From the NCBI RefSeq assembly GCF_008692785.1, contig NZ_VXJV01000001.1:620001-684000 (forward strand): a stretch of DNA of 64,000 bases, in the 5' to 3' direction. The position numbers and the translations under genes are program-made. The DNA is from Salmonella enterica subsp. diarizonae (GTDB lineage: Bacteria > Pseudomonadota > Gammaproteobacteria > Enterobacterales > Enterobacteriaceae). Below, piece by piece: positions 63,233 to 64,000 of the stretch (position 1 is the first letter of the stretch; the number at the start of each line of letters is the position of its first letter). The notes beneath the pieces are model-generated. The model was not told where the DNA came from. It worked only from the letters and a program-made list of their open reading frames with translations, and made no database searches.

Positions 63233-64000
63233 ATGGAGCTGCTCTGCCCTGCCGGAAATCTCCCGGCGCTGAAGGCGGCCATCGAGAACGGCGCTGACGC
63301 CGTTTATATCGGGTTAAAAGACGATACCAATGCCCGTCACTTTGCCGGCCTTAACTTCACCGAAAAAAAATTGCAGGAAGCGGTGAGCTTTGTTCACCAG
63401 CATCGCCGCAAATTACACATCGCCATTAATACTTTTGCGCATCCGGACGGCTATGTCCGCTGGCAGCGCGCCGTGGATATGGCGGCGCAGCTTGGCGCCG
63501 ACGCGTTGATTCTCGCCGACCTCGCTATGCTGGAATATGCCGCAGAGCGTTACCCACATATTGAGCGTCATGTTTCCGTTCAGGCCTCGGCAACCAACGA
63601 AGAGGCGATTCGCTTTTATCACCGCCACTTTGATGTCCACCGCGTGGTACTGCCGCGTGTACTGTCGATTCACCAGGTAAAACAACTGGCCCGCGTCACG
63701 CCGGTGCCGCTGGAGGTATTCGCGTTCGGCAGCCTGTGCATTATGGCGGAAGGTCGCTGCTATCTTTCTTCTTACCTGACGGGGGAATCGCCCAATACCG
63801 TCGGCGCCTGCTCCCCCGCCCGCTTTGTTCGTTGGCAGCAAACCCCGCAGGGGCTGGAATCGCGCCTGAATGATGTCCTGATCGACCGTTACCAGGATGG
63901 CGAAAACGCGGGCTACCCAACGCTATGTAAAGGCCGCTATTTAGTAGACGGCGAGCGCTATCACGCGCTGGAGGAGCCAACCAGCCTGAACACGCTGGAG
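63233..64000 (+). CDS. ubiU: UbiU, U32-family O2-independent ubiquinone hydroxylation protein (3' end beyond window)
   Basis: A peptidase-U32-family 4Fe-4S protein that with UbiV carries out anaerobic ring hydroxylation in ubiquinone synthesis. The start MELLCPAGNLPALKAAIENG has AGGA at 63223-63226. 256 codons of about 331 are present. Family signatures are DAVYIGLKDDTNAR, VHVSVQASATNEEA-like sequence near 120 and EVFAFGSLCIMAEGRCYLSSYLTG (about 160-183). Cluster cysteines lie in CIMAEGRC, GACSPARF and TLCKGRY. The frame stays open to the window edge. Confidence 0.97.
   Translation, partial: MELLCPAGNLPALKAAIENGADAVYIGLKDDTNARHFAGLNFTEKKLQEAVSFVHQHRRKLHIAINTFAHPDGYVRWQRAVDMAAQLGADALILADLAMLEYAAERYPHIERHVSVQASATNEEAIRFYHRHFDVHRVVLPRVLSIHQVKQLARVTPVPLEVFAFGSLCIMAEGRCYLSSYLTGESPNTVGACSPARFVRWQQTPQGLESRLNDVLIDRYQDGENAGYPTLCKGRYLVDGERYHALEEPTSLNTLE

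Overview
The window is chromosomal DNA of an enteric bacterium, almost certainly Salmonella enterica or a close Salmonella lineage. Nearly every housekeeping protein reads as a close homologue of an Escherichia coli K-12 protein in the same order (aer-patA-fadH-rlmG-ygjP-ygjR-alx-sstT-uxaCA/exuT-exuR-yqjA ... tdc ... rnpB-gar-aga-rsmI-lpoA ... ubiT/ubiU). Salmonella-like differences are a tdc operon without tdcF, a gar cluster without garP and garK, and no yraQ. Gene identities rest on recalled family sequences and motifs; no database search was run.

Layout. 1-11 kb: aerotaxis receptor Aer (3' end outside the window) with a sigma-28-type promoter, putrescine aminotransferase PatA, 2,4-dienoyl-CoA reductase FadH, 23S rRNA methyltransferase RlmG, YgjP, YgjR, the TerC-family protein Alx behind a yybP-ykoY-type leader RNA, and Ser/Thr symporter SstT. 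11-17 kb: hexuronate catabolism (uxaCA divergent from exuT, then exuR) with candidate ExuR and CRP sites. 17-24 kb: the yqjA-mzrA and yqjCDEK envelope genes, yqjF, yqjG, yhaH, yhaJ, yhaK and a 54-residue YhaL. 24-35.4 kb: anaerobic amino-acid degradation (cyuA-cyuP for cysteine, tdcABCDEG for threonine and serine) with a well-placed CRP site at the tdcA promoter.

35.4-44.6 kb is the accessory part: an AT-rich region between tdcA and rnpB. It carries a compact four-gene chaperone-usher fimbrial operon (pilin, chaperone, usher, two-domain tip adhesin, all on the minus strand). A divergent LuxR-type regulator has a degenerate receiver domain. An overlapping pair of membrane proteins resembles YqeI/YqeJ (ToxR/ToxS-like). 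I could not match this cluster to a named Salmonella fimbria. It probably forms a self-contained, horizontally acquired surface-adhesin system with its own regulators.

44.6-55 kb: RNase P RNA, galactarate/glucarate genes garR-garL and garD, then an aga (N-acetylgalactosamine) cluster of agaR, agaZ, agaA, agaS and agaY. Between agaZ and agaA only a 23-codon ORF remains. It looks like the start of agaV joined in frame to the end of agaF, so one deletion removed the whole PTS transporter while keeping the downstream overlap with agaA. Downstream agaBCDI are also absent. The enzymes are intact but no transporter is encoded here.

55-64 kb: conserved core genes rsmI, lpoA, yraN, diaA, dolP, yraR, yhbO, yhbP, yhbQ, yhbS, ubiT and the first three quarters of ubiU. 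REP-type palindromes sit in many intergenic gaps, and several intrinsic terminators are visible.
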